64,000 nt of DNA from Pontixanthobacter sp. CEM42 (GCF_017812015.1 NZ_JADQTN010000002.1:310001-374000), one strand, 5' to 3'; positions 28,119 to 37,250 are shown, counted from the stretch's first letter. Made by a program: numbers and translations. The notes: generated by a model not told the origin, from the sequence alone.

Positions 28119-29900
28119 TTATTTCTCGACCCGCCAGACCTGAAATTCTGCGGGACCATCCATTGGAACCGCCGAAAGCCATGCTGGTGGATTGCCAGCA
28201 ATAAGCTGTGCGGCCAGACCCTCTGGATTGGCTTCTGCATAGAATGTCGGCTCAGCTGTATCGGTACAGAGCACGACATAATCGGCGCCGTGCTCGGCGA
28301 CTCGTACCGGGGCATCCATCAGATCACCGCTAAATGCCAAAATGACATCGCGCATTGCGATGTTTGCACGGTGGTGACCGGTCGCAACGACTGCGTGATC
28401 CGATTTGAGCAAAATTGATGGCCCGATATCGAGCGGAGCGAAGATAACACCGGTCGGCAATGCACCCAATTTGGGGGTCTGCTCGCTGAGCATGCAGCGC
28501 GACTCGGCTACCTGCTCAGTCAGGGCGTTCTGCGCCACTGAAGAACCAAATGCGGGCTCAACCAATTTGTACAGGGTTACAGGTGTCGCTGGCAGCAGAA
28601 CCAAAACAATCGCTGCGGCTGATAGCGCCTTGGCGCCAGGTCCCTCTGCCAAGCGCAGACGTCGCAGCAAGCGCGTTGCGAGCCATGCCAGCGGGATAGC
28701 CGCAATAACCCCCGCCAATGCGGTTGAGCGCCATACAAACAGTGCCAGCACGATACCTGCGAGCAGCAGCAACGTATATTCAGTCCACCAGATACGCAGC
28801 CAGTTGCGACTGCGGAGCGCCAACAAGCCGCTCGCAACAAGCGCGATGATTAGCTGGGCGAGTAGCGGGATGGCGGACAGCAATTCCTGCTCCCAGAAGG
28901 GCCGGCCTTCCAAAATATTGACATGCCAGAAGTCGCGCACAACAGGATCGAGCTCAGCGAAAGGCGTTGCCAGACATGTCGGCGATGAGAGACCGAAAAA
29001 CGTCAATCCAGCCGCGCCTGCCAAGCCGAACAATCCGGCCAATGCAAAGGCAGGCACTCTGGGTGCGGCGGCAATAGCGCCGGTTCCCAATGCCGTGATA
29101 ACAAAGAAGCCCAGATGCGCGGGCGATACCGCATCGCAATGCTGCGCCAAATCGCCAATGCCGCGTGTCGCCAGAAACAATATTGCCCAACCTGCAGCCA
29201 GCGCCTGCATATAGGCGGTGAGCCACCAGCGTTCGGCCCGGTCGCGGAACCAGCGAATCGCAAGCACTCCGCCAAACGCGGCGGCCATCGGCAGTAGCTC
29301 TATCGAGATAGACAGCCCCCATGCCATGGCCAGGCCCGCAATTGCGCCTCCTTTCCATGGCGCGCGGATGGAAACCGCCCCCAGTGCCAGCGCTACGCAA
29401 AAAATCTGCCATCCATGATGGTCAAGCCGCATCGGTTGAAGCTGAAACACAACTGGCGAAAGCAGTCCGATGCACAGGCAGGCAAGCCCTGCAACTTGCA
29501 CGTCGAATGTGCGCCACGCCAAGCGGCCAATGACACAGAGGATCGCGCCGAGCGTCAGCAACGGCACAATCACCATCGCAGCAGTTTCTGCCGCAGAAGG
29601 ACCAATCAGCGGAGTGAGGATCAGGATAACTAACGCGATCGGAATATCGACCAGCCGTGACCAGTGCATCAACGTGCCATCCGGCGGATCAATCCGGTAC
29701 TGATGGAGATCGAACCAACTTTGGCCGCCAAGCAAATCGCGAACCTGCACCAGCCGCAAGGCATCGTCGGGACCGGGAAACTGGTTCTGGCTTAACCCTT
29801 GGAAACCAATTGCCACAAAAATCGCTGACAGAACCAGCCAGACCAACGCGATCCGGCGGTTGGGGTGCTCATGGGCACGCTGTCTGCGATCCGCTTGCAT
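28119..29900 (-). CDS. Large membrane protein with GT-C glycosyltransferase features
   Basis: 593 residues with about eleven or twelve spans and a soluble C-terminal part from about 440. The first outer loop has PDDALRLVQVRDLLGGQSWFD near residue 43-63, an acidic motif placed as in lipid-phosphate-dependent GT-C transferases (STT3/PMT-like). Family and substrate not recognised. Twelve bases separate its start from the GtrA stop; together with GtrA and the flavoprotein it suggests lipid-linked sugar modification of the envelope. Confidence 0.7.
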   Translation of the reverse strand: MQADRRQRAHEHPNRRIALVWLVLSAIFVAIGFQGLSQNQFPGPDDALRLVQVRDLLGGQSWFDLHQYRIDPPDGTLMHWSRLVDIPIALVILILTPLIGPSAAETAAMVIVPLLTLGAILCVIGRLAWRTFDVQVAGLACLCIGLLSPVVFQLQPMRLDHHGWQIFCVALALGAVSIRAPWKGGAIAGLAMAWGLSISIELLPMAAAFGGVLAIRWFRDRAERWWLTAYMQALAAGWAILFLATRGIGDLAQHCDAVSPAHLGFFVITALGTGAIAAAPRVPAFALAGLFGLAGAAGLTFFGLSSPTCLATPFAELDPVVRDFWHVNILEGRPFWEQELLSAIPLLAQLIIALVASGLLALRSRNWLRIWWTEYTLLLLAGIVLALFVWRSTALAGVIAAIPLAWLATRLLRRLRLAEGPGAKALSAAAIVLVLLPATPVTLYKLVEPAFGSSVAQNALTEQVAESRCMLSEQTPKLGALPTGVIFAPLDIGPSILLKSDHAVVATGHHRANIAMRDVILAFSGDLMDAPVRVAEHGADYVVLCTDTAEPTFYAEANPEGLAAQLIAGNPPAWLSAVPMDGPAEFQVWRVEK

Positions 29901-29912
29901 AGTCGTTCTATC

Positions 29913-30329
29913 TCACGATGCGGCGCGAAACACTACGCGGCTACGCAGCAACCATGTCATGGTGAAGCTGGCGGCAATCGCTACCAGTTTGGCAAGCCGC
30001 GGATCAATCGCATAGAAGTCTGCGGCACCTACGATAGCGGTAGTCAGCGCCAGCCCCAACAACGCCGAGATCACAAACAAAGCTTTCTGCTTAGTACGCT
30101 TATGTCCTCTTTCGGCGACAGTGTCGGTAAAGACCGTGCGGCTGGACAGGATCCAATGCGCCAGAATGCCAGCGCTGTACCCGATGGCAGAGGCAAGCGC
30201 GGCCAGTGCGCCCATCGATAGCAAGATCAGAAAACAGCCGACATCGACCGCCAATGCGCCAACGCTTGCCAGCAGATAGCGCAGCAAGCGGATATCACGC
30301 ATTTTTAGCAGCAAGGCAGTCACTGTCAT
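29913..30329 (-). CDS. GtrA-like flippase-type membrane protein
   Basis: GtrA family, four spans in 138 residues (about 14-34, 40-60, 78-98 and 106-126). GtrA proteins are thought to move undecaprenyl-linked or dolichyl-linked sugars across the inner membrane. Family landmark RYLLASVGALAVDVGCFLIL near residue 16. Middle gene of the FAD-GtrA-GT-C set. Confidence 0.87.
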   Translation of the reverse strand: MTVTALLLKMRDIRLLRYLLASVGALAVDVGCFLILLSMGALAALASAIGYSAGILAHWILSSRTVFTDTVAERGHKRTKQKALFVISALLGLALTTAIVGAADFYAIDPRLAKLVAIAASFTMTWLLRSRVVFRAAS

Positions 30330-30350
30330 TTCGCTCCCGTCGCATTAAAA

Positions 30351-30412
30351 TTGGGGAGAATACCATCCTGCGCCGATCCCCCCTGAACCGGCACAAGATG
30401 GTTCTCCCCCAA
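30351..30412 (-). promoter_or_regulatory. Long imperfect hairpin between flavoprotein and gtrA
   Basis: Arms at 30351-30367 and 30397-30412 pair over 15-16 positions (ttgggg..agaa..ccatc) with a small bulge and a 29-base loop. It fills the 88-base gap inside the operon, so it could act as a partial terminator or RNA-stability element that sets unequal expression of the two sides. Confidence 0.45.
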
Positions 30413-30417
30413 CTCGG

Positions 30418-32061
30418 TCAGGCGACCTTGCGCCCTTGATCTTGAGCTTCCCCATCAGGCTTGATCCGTTCCGGCACGCCGCGCAGCGAATTAAGCGCAG
30501 CGGCCTGATCTTCGGTGATTTCATATTCATCGGTTTCATCGGATGCTTCGCGCGCCGGGATCGCTTTCTCAGCACCCTCGTCACCCGCTTCGTGATATTC
30601 CGCATCTTCGTTGACGCACCACGTGTCGTAAAGGCGCTTGCCAGCGACGATGTTCTCGGTGGTCAGCATCGCGGTCATCATCGCGTGATCCTGGTTATTG
30701 TAGCGGTGCATACCGTTGCGGCCGACCAAATGCAGCGTCGGGAATTTCTCTTCAAGCTCCGCCCGCATGGCTTCGACATTGGCTGCGTAATCCTCGTCAT
30801 AGACCGGATAGGCTTTTTCCTGACGCACAACTGCGCCGTCAATCACGTCTTTCGGGTCGCACAGGCCGAGGATTTCCATTTCCTTCTTCGCGAGTTCGAT
30901 CAGATCATTATCATCCGATGCCCACAGGCCGTCGCCTTCAAAGCAGAAATATTCGAGACCAACGCAGGCCACATCCTCGTCCGGCACCATTTCGGGCGAC
31001 CAGCTACGGAAGTTTTGCACGCGGCCAACCTGAACCTTGTCATCATGGATGTAGATCCAATTGTCGGGGAACAGATCTTCCGATTTGATCTTCAGCGCAA
31101 CCGTTAGGAAATCACGATATTTGAGGTTCGATGCATTGAGTGTCGTATCCGGCAGCGGGTGCAGACGCGCCGCCAGCTCACGCATTGGCGCTGAGCTGAT
31201 CGCGTCCTTCGCCTTAACGACGATCTTGCTGCCATCTTTGTCGGTCGCGCTCATGCGCCAGCCGCCACTGCCATCACTGGCGAGCTGCTCAAGGCCGTGG
31301 CCCATCACAATTGTGCCACTAGCCGCGATGATTTTGTCGCGCGCAGCATCCCACATCATACCAGGACCCAAACGCGGGTAACGGAAGGTTTCGAGCAGTG
31401 TCTTGGCGGCCTGGCCGTCATTGGGTTTCTTGTTCAGACCCATAGAGCGTTTGAGGCCATCAATGACCGCGCTCCAAAGCGAGAGGCCTTTGATCCGCTG
31501 AGCGGCCCAGTCGGCGCTCATTTCATCGCATGGCATGCCCCACACCTTCTCGGTGTAGGTCTTGAAGAAGATCGAATAGAGTTTCTTGCCAAACTGGTTG
31601 GTGGTCCAGTCTTCGAAGCTCTTCACTTCGGCAATCGGAAACAGTTTATAGCGCAGATAGCTGACCATACAGGCCGTCGAACGCAAAATTCCCAGATTGC
31701 CGAGCGCTTCAAATGCGCGCAGCGGGTAAGAGTAGAATTTACCTTCATAATAAATCCGGCTCATGCGCGGACGTTGGATGAAGTCATCTGGCAGAATCTC
31801 ATTCCACAGATCGACAACTTGCTGGCTCTTGGAGAAGAACCGGTGTCCACCAATGTCGAAGCGGTAGCCTTCATGCTCCACCGTACGGCTGATGCCGCCG
31901 ACATAAGTTTCGTCTTTTTCGATAATCGCAACCGTCTTGCCTTGCTTGGTTAGCAGATAGCCTGCGGTCAGACCTGCCGGACCTGCCCCGATGATCGCCA
32001 CATCGACGTTCAACTCTTTGGCCGAAAATTTAGGCAATTCCGTAGACGCAGTGTCAGTCAT
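30418..32061 (-). CDS. FAD-dependent oxidoreductase, UDP-galactopyranose-mutase/protoporphyrinogen-oxidase-like
   Basis: Flavoprotein with dinucleotide motif VAIIGAGPAGLTAGYLL near residue 20-36, ISRTVEHEGYRFDIGGHRFF near 58-78 and a C-terminal FAD-binding VGRNGMHRYNNQDHAMMTAM near 455. The GGHRFF motif and RIYYEGKFYSYPL resemble UDP-galactopyranose-mutase relatives in glycan gene clusters. Length 547 includes an acidic tail. Likely acts on a nucleotide- or lipid-linked sugar; exact reaction unknown. First gene of the three-gene set. Confidence 0.8.
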   Translation of the reverse strand: MTDTASTELPKFSAKELNVDVAIIGAGPAGLTAGYLLTKQGKTVAIIEKDETYVGGISRTVEHEGYRFDIGGHRFFSKSQQVVDLWNEILPDDFIQRPRMSRIYYEGKFYSYPLRAFEALGNLGILRSTACMVSYLRYKLFPIAEVKSFEDWTTNQFGKKLYSIFFKTYTEKVWGMPCDEMSADWAAQRIKGLSLWSAVIDGLKRSMGLNKKPNDGQAAKTLLETFRYPRLGPGMMWDAARDKIIAASGTIVMGHGLEQLASDGSGGWRMSATDKDGSKIVVKAKDAISSAPMRELAARLHPLPDTTLNASNLKYRDFLTVALKIKSEDLFPDNWIYIHDDKVQVGRVQNFRSWSPEMVPDEDVACVGLEYFCFEGDGLWASDDNDLIELAKKEMEILGLCDPKDVIDGAVVRQEKAYPVYDEDYAANVEAMRAELEEKFPTLHLVGRNGMHRYNNQDHAMMTAMLTTENIVAGKRLYDTWCVNEDAEYHEAGDEGAEKAIPAREASDETDEYEITEDQAAALNSLRGVPERIKPDGEAQDQGRKVA

Positions 32062-32069
32062 AAATACCC

Positions 32070-32090
32070 CCGGATGAATGTATGATCCGG
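32070..32090 (-). promoter_or_regulatory. Perfect hairpin over the flavoprotein leader
   Basis: Arms ccggat and atccgg with a nine-base spacer, 9-29 bases ahead of the start codon at 32061. The stem takes in part of the ggggg that would serve as ribosome site, and cctcc on the far arm could pair with it. It could therefore reduce translation. Confidence 0.4.
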
Positions 32091-32152
32091 AGGTGAAGGA
32101 AAATGGTTAGGAGATGGTTAACGCGCTCGCTGAAACTTGGCGCAAGCCGCCC

Positions 32153-32836
32153 CTATTGGCCAATGTGTCCTGCTCCAGAGAGTCCACCGGCTCTGGCGAT
32201 CTTGCTGCCCGATTTGCTCCGCAAATGCAGGTCACGGATAAGCAGAGCGAGATTGGCGAGCGAGAAGGTGGTATCGAACACAAGCCCGTAGACGCCTTCT
32301 TTGCGCCACCGAACACGAGCCTCGATATCGGGCATTCCGGGGGCCTCAATGCGGATTAGCTGGTCTATCGACAGCTTGCTATCGCACTGAACATTGCCGC
32401 CTTGGCGCGATAGATTGGCCAGTTTGGCTTTCAATCTCATCCCATGCGCGTGGAGCGTAACGGGAAGTTCCAGATCGAAGCGAAGGTCCCTTTTGGGGTG
32501 TTCGCTCAAACCCATCACAATCGCGTCGACCTCGATCGGCGTATGAAATTCGAAGCCGGCTTCGCCATCGCGTTGCCAAACCATGTCTGCTGGATAACAG
32601 TCGCCGGATTGGAGTTCGAGCGCGATGCGAGTGCTTTTTTCGATAGGGTGAAAGCTGCGGATGCTGAACCCGGTCGCAGAGATATCGCGCACCACGCACA
32701 GGAATTGTTGGTCATCGATGATCAGTTTTGCCGTGCGAATAAGCAGCGTAAAGCGCGGCGCCGCACGCGGCTCCACGTCTACTGATATTTCCGGGCCTTG
32801 CGGCATTTCCGGATTACTCTGCATGCTTTCCCCCAA
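32153..32836 (-). CDS. Tandem PilZ-domain protein
   Basis: Two PilZ-like beta-barrel domains: the first at about residues 25-115 (PRFTLLIRTAKLIIDDQQFLC then VRDISATGFSIRS) and the second at about 120-205 (KRDLRFDLELPVTLHAHG then LANLSRQGGNVQCD). PilZ domains bind cyclic di-GMP through RxxxR and D/NxSxxG; here the RxxxR motifs are only partly kept (PKRDLR) while DISATG and NLSRQG are present, so binding is uncertain. 227 residues, no signal peptide. Single gene. Confidence 0.82.
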   Translation of the reverse strand: MGESMQSNPEMPQGPEISVDVEPRAAPRFTLLIRTAKLIIDDQQFLCVVRDISATGFSIRSFHPIEKSTRIALELQSGDCYPADMVWQRDGEAGFEFHTPIEVDAIVMGLSEHPKRDLRFDLELPVTLHAHGMRLKAKLANLSRQGGNVQCDSKLSIDQLIRIEAPGMPDIEARVRWRKEGVYGLVFDTTFSLANLALLIRDLHLRSKSGSKIARAGGLSGAGHIGQ

Positions 32837-32949
32837 TTCAACCTCTGCCCGATAGCAACAGCCAGTTTGAAAAGGGTTAAGACTGATTGGCTGCCAACCG
32901 CCTAGCCGCGAAATAGGGAAGAACGCGTAACATCCGAAATTGGCAACCG

Positions 32950-32965
32950 ATCCCTGGACGGGGAT
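32950..32965 (-). terminator. Short hairpin at the 3' end of tRNA-Leu
   Basis: Arms atccc/gggat with a six-base loop; the first base is the A of the tRNA CCA end. No T run. It resembles the larger hairpin next to tRNA-Arg and may mark the end of the precursor. Confidence 0.35.
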
Positions 32966-33049
32966 GGTACGGGTGACTGGACTCGAACCAGCACGATCAA
33001 AGATCAGGGGATTTTAAGTCCCCGGCGTCTACCATTCCGCCACACCCGC
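32965..33049 (-). tRNA. tRNA-Leu (anticodon UAA)
   Basis: Read on the minus strand: acceptor gcgggtg pairs with cacccgt, then discriminator A and an encoded CCA. Anticodon loop cttaaaa within a ggggac/cccc-type stem gives UAA. The variable arm (ctgatctttgatcgtg) is long, as in class II tRNAs, and the T arm is ggttcgagtcc. 85 bases including CCA. Confidence 0.96.
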
Positions 33050-33157
33050 ATCATCGGCCCACACAGGATCCGCATAGGACGAGGAGCGCCCTAACCGCAA
33101 TCGCGGAAAAGGCAAATGTATGATGTGAAAGGTTCCCTGCGCTGCGGCAGAGAAGTC

Positions 33158-33439
33158 CTAGCTCGGGTTCAGGCGCTCGCGCATTTCTTTGCCCGGCTTG
33201 AAATAGGGCACTCGTTTCGCAGGAACTTGGACGGTTTCACCCGTTCGCGGGTTGCGGCCCGTGCGCGCTTCGCGTTCGCGAGTTGAAAACGCGCCAAAGC
33301 CGCGCAATTCCACCCGGCCACCTTCGGCGAGGCGCTTGGTGATCTCGTCGAAGAATATATCGACAACCTGCTCGACCTCCTCCGCGCGAAGATCGGGATT
33401 ATCCTTAGCCAAGGCCTGTAAAAGTTCTGACCGTATCAT
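33158..33439 (-). CDS. ihfB: Integration host factor beta subunit
   Basis: Small DNA-bending protein of the HU/IHF family (93 residues); with IhfA it bends DNA at specific sites in replication, recombination and transcription. The DNA-binding arm [31 protein letters not shown] (written in part) matches the beta subunit and the N-terminus [15 protein letters not shown] supports IhfB over HU. Its own promoter must lie in 33440-33530. Confidence 0.93.
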   Translation of the reverse strand: MIRSELLQALAKDNPDLRAEEVEQVVDIFFDEITKRLAEGGRVELRGFGAFSTREREARTGRNPRTGETVQVPAKRVPYFKPGKEMRERLNPS

Positions 33440-33647
33440 CGTGTCTCCCTTGCTCCCCCGTCGCCTCTGTGGACGAATCTCCTAGCAAGCTCTGTTTGGC
33501 CCCATATGGAGCAGCGCAACCCTGCCGTTCATGTGGCAGAAATATATCAATCGCGCAATCCGCAGATTGCCCAACGGATCAAGATTCTCGACGAACTACG
33601 TGAAGAGCGACATCATTGAAGCCACCGGCTGGCTTAAGCTGCTGCCT

Positions 33648-33989
33648 CTAGGCTGATTCCAACAATTCAGCTGGCTTGATGCCTAACCGCTCCATGCGCG
33701 CGCGAATTTCAGGCCATTCTTCGGAAACAAACTGATCCCGCTCGGACTTACGCAGTTTCTCTGCCGCACCGTTGACCACATACATGCCGACGCCGCGCTG
33801 TACCTCGACGAGCCCATCAGTCTGGAATTGCTGATACGCCTTGGCCACCGTTAAAGGATTTGCACCCTGCTCAGCGGCGAAAGCTCGCACTGACGGGAGC
33901 ATCGCGCCTTCCGCATAATCACCCTCGATGATTGCCGCAGCGATTTGATCGCGCAGCTTCAGATAGACGGGGCGGGATTGCTGGGTCAT
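33648..33989 (-). CDS. GntR-family regulator, YtrA subgroup
   Basis: 113 residues. Winged helix-turn-helix at about 8-75: PVYLKLRDQIAAAIIEGDYAEG, MLPSVRAFAAEQGANPLTVAKAYQQF and the wing GLVEVQRGVGMYVV. The short C-terminal tail without a large effector domain is typical of YtrA-type regulators, which often control ABC or transport genes nearby. Ribosome site aggaa. An inverted repeat at 34027 lies in its promoter region; the POT peptide transporter is divergent. Confidence 0.9.
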   Translation of the reverse strand: MTQQSRPVYLKLRDQIAAAIIEGDYAEGAMLPSVRAFAAEQGANPLTVAKAYQQFQTDGLVEVQRGVGMYVVNGAAEKLRKSERDQFVSEEWPEIRARMERLGIKPAELLESA

Positions 33990-34026
33990 GCCAAGTTCCT
34001 AGGAGGTTTCCTCATGTCAGGTGCTT

Positions 34027-34044
34027 CAGTGCCATAATACACTG
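34027..34044. promoter_or_regulatory. Dyad cagtg-N8-cactg upstream of gntR
   Basis: A perfect 5-bp inverted repeat with an eight-base centre containing tattat on the minus strand, 38-55 bases ahead of the GntR start codon. Size and place fit an autoregulatory operator of the YtrA/GntR type. Confidence 0.4.
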
Positions 34045-34200
34045 CGCCGCGTCAAGTTCCCGAAAAGGCCGAGAAAGCCTGAGAAAAGACAGTTTCCTGT
34101 GAAACTAGCGCTTCACATGGGCGAATTGGGCGCTAGTGTGCCGCCTTTCAGCGCCTGCGGGAGTGGGGCGCTATAAAGACAATTTGGGGAGCATGCACGC

Positions 34201-35844
34201 ATGCACGAGTTCATTTTCACATTCGATTCGCTGTTTGAGCTATGGACCTTTTGGATCGCCGTAGTCGCACTTGCAGCGTTCCTTCTCGGCGGAACGTATA
34301 TCGTGACCCGCCCGCAGCCTGAATTTGCGGGCCATCCAAAAGGGCTGTTCCTGCTGTTCCTTGCCGAAATGTGGGAGCGTTTCTCCTATTACGGTATGCG
34401 CGCACTGCTGATTTTCTATCTCGTGCAGCATTGGGCGTTCTCTGACGGTGATGCCTCGATTATTTACGGCGCCTACACAGCGCTCGTCTACATCACTCCC
34501 GTTGTCGGTGGTTATCTTGCCGACCGCTATTTAGGCCAGCGCAAGGCGGTCCTGTTCGGCGCCGTATTGCTCACCTTTGGTCACTTCTTCATGGCCTTTG
34601 AGGGCACCGGCGGTCAGGACGATCCGACGATCAATGTATTCTGGGCTGCACTTGCTTTGATCATTGTGGGTTCGGGCTTCCTGAAAGCCAATATCTCGGT
34701 CATTGTCGGACAGCTCTACTCGCGCACCGATATCCGCCGCGATCCCGCTTATACCATTTTCTACATGGGCATTAACGTTGGTGCTGCGACAGCATCGATC
34801 ATCTGCGGCTTCCTGGGCCAAACCTATGGTTGGGAGTATGGCTTCGGTCTCGCCGGCTTCGGCATGCTGATCGGTCTGGTCTTCTTTGTCCTGGGCAAAC
34901 CATTGCTTCTCGGCAAAGGCGAACCAAAAGACCCTGCAAAGCTCAAAGGTGGCAAGGAATGGGGCATCTACGGTGCCGGCCTTGCGATGGTTGCACTGTG
35001 CTGGGCTGCGATCCAGTATCAAGAACTGGTCGGATATGTCTTGGGTGCTTTCGGTGGCGGCCTGGTCCTCTATGTCTTGTTCACTGCGGTCACCAAACTC
35101 GCTCCGGAGGAGCGCGACCGGATCTTCGCGGCTATGTTCCTGATTCTGACATCCATCGTGTTCTGGGCATTGTTTGAACAAGCAGGCTCGTCTCTCAACC
35201 TGTTCACCGATCGCCATGTCGATACGGCAGGGGTGAACGCGTCGATGTTCCAATCAATCAACGCGATCTACATTGTGCTGCTTGCACCGGTGTTCGCGAT
35301 GATGTGGCAAAGTCTTGCGCGCAAGGGCAAGGAGCCTTCGACACCGATGAAGTTCGGCCTAGCGATTGTGCAAGTTGGCCTCGGCTTCCTGGTACTGGTT
35401 TGGGGCTCGGAAGGAGCAGGTGTTGGCGTACCGACACCGGTCATCTTCATCTTCCTGATCTACCTCCTCCACACCACCGGCGAACTGTGCCTCAGCCCGG
35501 TCGGCCTAAGCGCTATGAACCGGCTTTCGCCCGGACACATGGCTTCGCTGATTATGGGTACGTGGTTCTTCGCATCAGCGACCGGTAACTTTGCAGCTGG
35601 CCTGATTGCTGCCGCGACCGGCGGTGAAGGCGTTGGCGAAGAGGCGGGCAAACAAGTTGTTCTCGATGTCTACGAGACTGTCGGCCTCTATGCTGTCGGC
35701 GTGGGTATCGCGGCAATGGTCGTTAGCCCTCTGATCAAGAAGCTTATGCACCTCGATACGCTGAAGGATGATGCGCTTGAAGGAGCGGCAGAAGCCGGAC
35801 TTGAAGCCCAAGAGGGTGGCGTTCACCCTGCGACCAAAGGCTGA
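34201..35844 (+). CDS. POT-family proton-coupled di/tripeptide transporter
   Basis: Major-facilitator protein of the POT/PTR2 family that takes up di- and tripeptides with protons. The first-helix signature EMWERFSYYGMRALLIFYL (residues about 55-73) contains the ExxERFxYY motif for proton coupling, and about twelve to fourteen spans follow. Length 547 is a little over the usual 480-500 because of an extra N-terminal span. Ribosome site ggggag. Only 23 bases before the amidohydrolase lipoprotein, so peptide uptake and hydrolysis are probably co-expressed. Confidence 0.94.
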   Translation: MHEFIFTFDSLFELWTFWIAVVALAAFLLGGTYIVTRPQPEFAGHPKGLFLLFLAEMWERFSYYGMRALLIFYLVQHWAFSDGDASIIYGAYTALVYITPVVGGYLADRYLGQRKAVLFGAVLLTFGHFFMAFEGTGGQDDPTINVFWAALALIIVGSGFLKANISVIVGQLYSRTDIRRDPAYTIFYMGINVGAATASIICGFLGQTYGWEYGFGLAGFGMLIGLVFFVLGKPLLLGKGEPKDPAKLKGGKEWGIYGAGLAMVALCWAAIQYQELVGYVLGAFGGGLVLYVLFTAVTKLAPEERDRIFAAMFLILTSIVFWALFEQAGSSLNLFTDRHVDTAGVNASMFQSINAIYIVLLAPVFAMMWQSLARKGKEPSTPMKFGLAIVQVGLGFLVLVWGSEGAGVGVPTPVIFIFLIYLLHTTGELCLSPVGLSAMNRLSPGHMASLIMGTWFFASATGNFAAGLIAAATGGEGVGEEAGKQVVLDVYETVGLYAVGVGIAAMVVSPLIKKLMHLDTLKDDALEGAAEAGLEAQEGGVHPATKG

Positions 35845-35867
35845 TTTGACAATTGGAGACTGAAGCG

Positions 35868-37250
35868 ATGCGCTACCGTGCCTTAACCGTTCTGGGGGGC
35901 GCGGTGGCGCTCGCTGCATGTTCCGCTAACGGCCAATCAAAACCGGCCAGTGTGTCAGATACGCCGGCCTCGGCAGGAAGCGTGGAGACACCTTACGCTT
36001 CAACCTACACCCCTTATCCGGGCGCACCGACCGCATTGGTTGGTGCCACAATCTACGATGGCGCTGGCGGCCAGATCGATGGCGGCACAGTCTTGTTCGC
36101 AGACGGCAAAATTGTCGAAATTGGCGGGGCCGATCTTGCGATTCCAGCGGGCTACACCCGGATCGATGGGAGCGGGAAATTCGTGACGCCCGGTATCATC
36201 GATATCCATAGCCATTTGGGCGACTATCCCAGCCCTTCTGTCCAAGCGCATTCGGACGGTAATGAAGTGACCAGCCCGACCACACCCGAAGTATGGGCCG
36301 AACATTCGGTCTGGCCGCAAGACCCCGGCTTCAGCCGCGCGTTGGCCAATGGCGGCATCACTGCGCTGCAAATCCTACCCGGCTCTGCGAACCTTATGGG
36401 CGGCCGCACGGTAACGCTCAAAAACGTCCCGAGCCGCACCGTCCAGGGGATGAAATTCCCGGGCGCTCCTTACGGCATGAAAATGGCCTGCGGTGAAAAC
36501 CCGAAACGCGTTTATGGCAATCGCGGCCGCATGCCGTCGACGCGGATGGGCAATTTCGCGGTCAACCGGCAGACTTGGCTTGATGCCAAAGAATATGCCG
36601 ATGGTGACCGAGAGAACCGCAATCTCGCCAAGGAAACGTTGGCCGGCGTTCTCGACGGTGATATTCTGATCCACAATCACTGCTACCGCGCCGATGAAAT
36701 GGCTCTGGTGCTCGATATGAGCAAAGAGTTCGGCTACAAAGTAAGCGCGTTTCATCATGCGGTTGAGGCCTATAAAATCGGTGATCTACTGAAAGATGCG
36801 GGCACCTGCTCAGCCATCTGGGCCGATTGGTACGGCTTCAAGATGGAAAGCTATGACGGAATTCCTGAGAACGCCGCTTTGCTGCAAAATGCGGATGCGT
36901 GCGTGGTGATCCATTCGGATGACGAGAACGGCATTCAGCGGCTCAATCAGGAAGCCTCCAAAGCGCAGGCCGCTGGCAAGCGAATGGGCATCGATATTTC
37001 CGATGCGACGGTAATTTCTTGGCTTACACTCAACGCAGCAAAAGCGATGGGGATCGACGATATGACCGGCAGCTTAAGCAGCGGTAAGATGGCTGATGTC
37101 GTGCTGTGGAACGGCGATCCACTGAGCGTTTATTCGCGGCCGGAGAAAGTCTGGGTCGATGGTGCGATGCTATACGATGCGAATGATCCTAAGCGCAGGC
37201 CGGTGAGCGATTTCGAGCTTGGCCAACCCGGTGAAGGAGATGTGAAATGA
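35868..37250 (+). CDS. Amidohydrolase-family lipoprotein
   Basis: Metal-dependent amidohydrolase (imidazolonepropionase-like) exported as a lipoprotein: MRYRALTVLGGAVALAACSANG with Cys18. Metal site: IIDIHSHLGDY near residue 107 (HxH), a Lys in MKFPGAPYG, LIHNHCYR near 267, AFHHAVEAY near 293 and VIHSDDENG near 347 (Asp). Related enzymes cleave dipeptides. Start at 35868 is chosen over a TTG at 35853 because it has ggag at the right distance. Its stop overlaps the next start as ATGA. Confidence 0.9.
   Translation: MRYRALTVLGGAVALAACSANGQSKPASVSDTPASAGSVETPYASTYTPYPGAPTALVGATIYDGAGGQIDGGTVLFADGKIVEIGGADLAIPAGYTRIDGSGKFVTPGIIDIHSHLGDYPSPSVQAHSDGNEVTSPTTPEVWAEHSVWPQDPGFSRALANGGITALQILPGSANLMGGRTVTLKNVPSRTVQGMKFPGAPYGMKMACGENPKRVYGNRGRMPSTRMGNFAVNRQTWLDAKEYADGDRENRNLAKETLAGVLDGDILIHNHCYRADEMALVLDMSKEFGYKVSAFHHAVEAYKIGDLLKDAGTCSAIWADWYGFKMESYDGIPENAALLQNADACVVIHSDDENGIQRLNQEASKAQAAGKRMGIDISDATVISWLTLNAAKAMGIDDMTGSLSSGKMADVVLWNGDPLSVYSRPEKVWVDGAMLYDANDPKRRPVSDFELGQPGEGDVK

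Noticed and set aside
33531-33656. 41-codon frame overlapping the 3' end of gntR
   Set aside because: No ribosome site, another frame is equally open, and the tail lies in gntR.
34531-35253. 240-codon minus-strand frame opposite the POT transporter
   Set aside because: Antisense shadow; the charged translation is the mirror of membrane-span codons.
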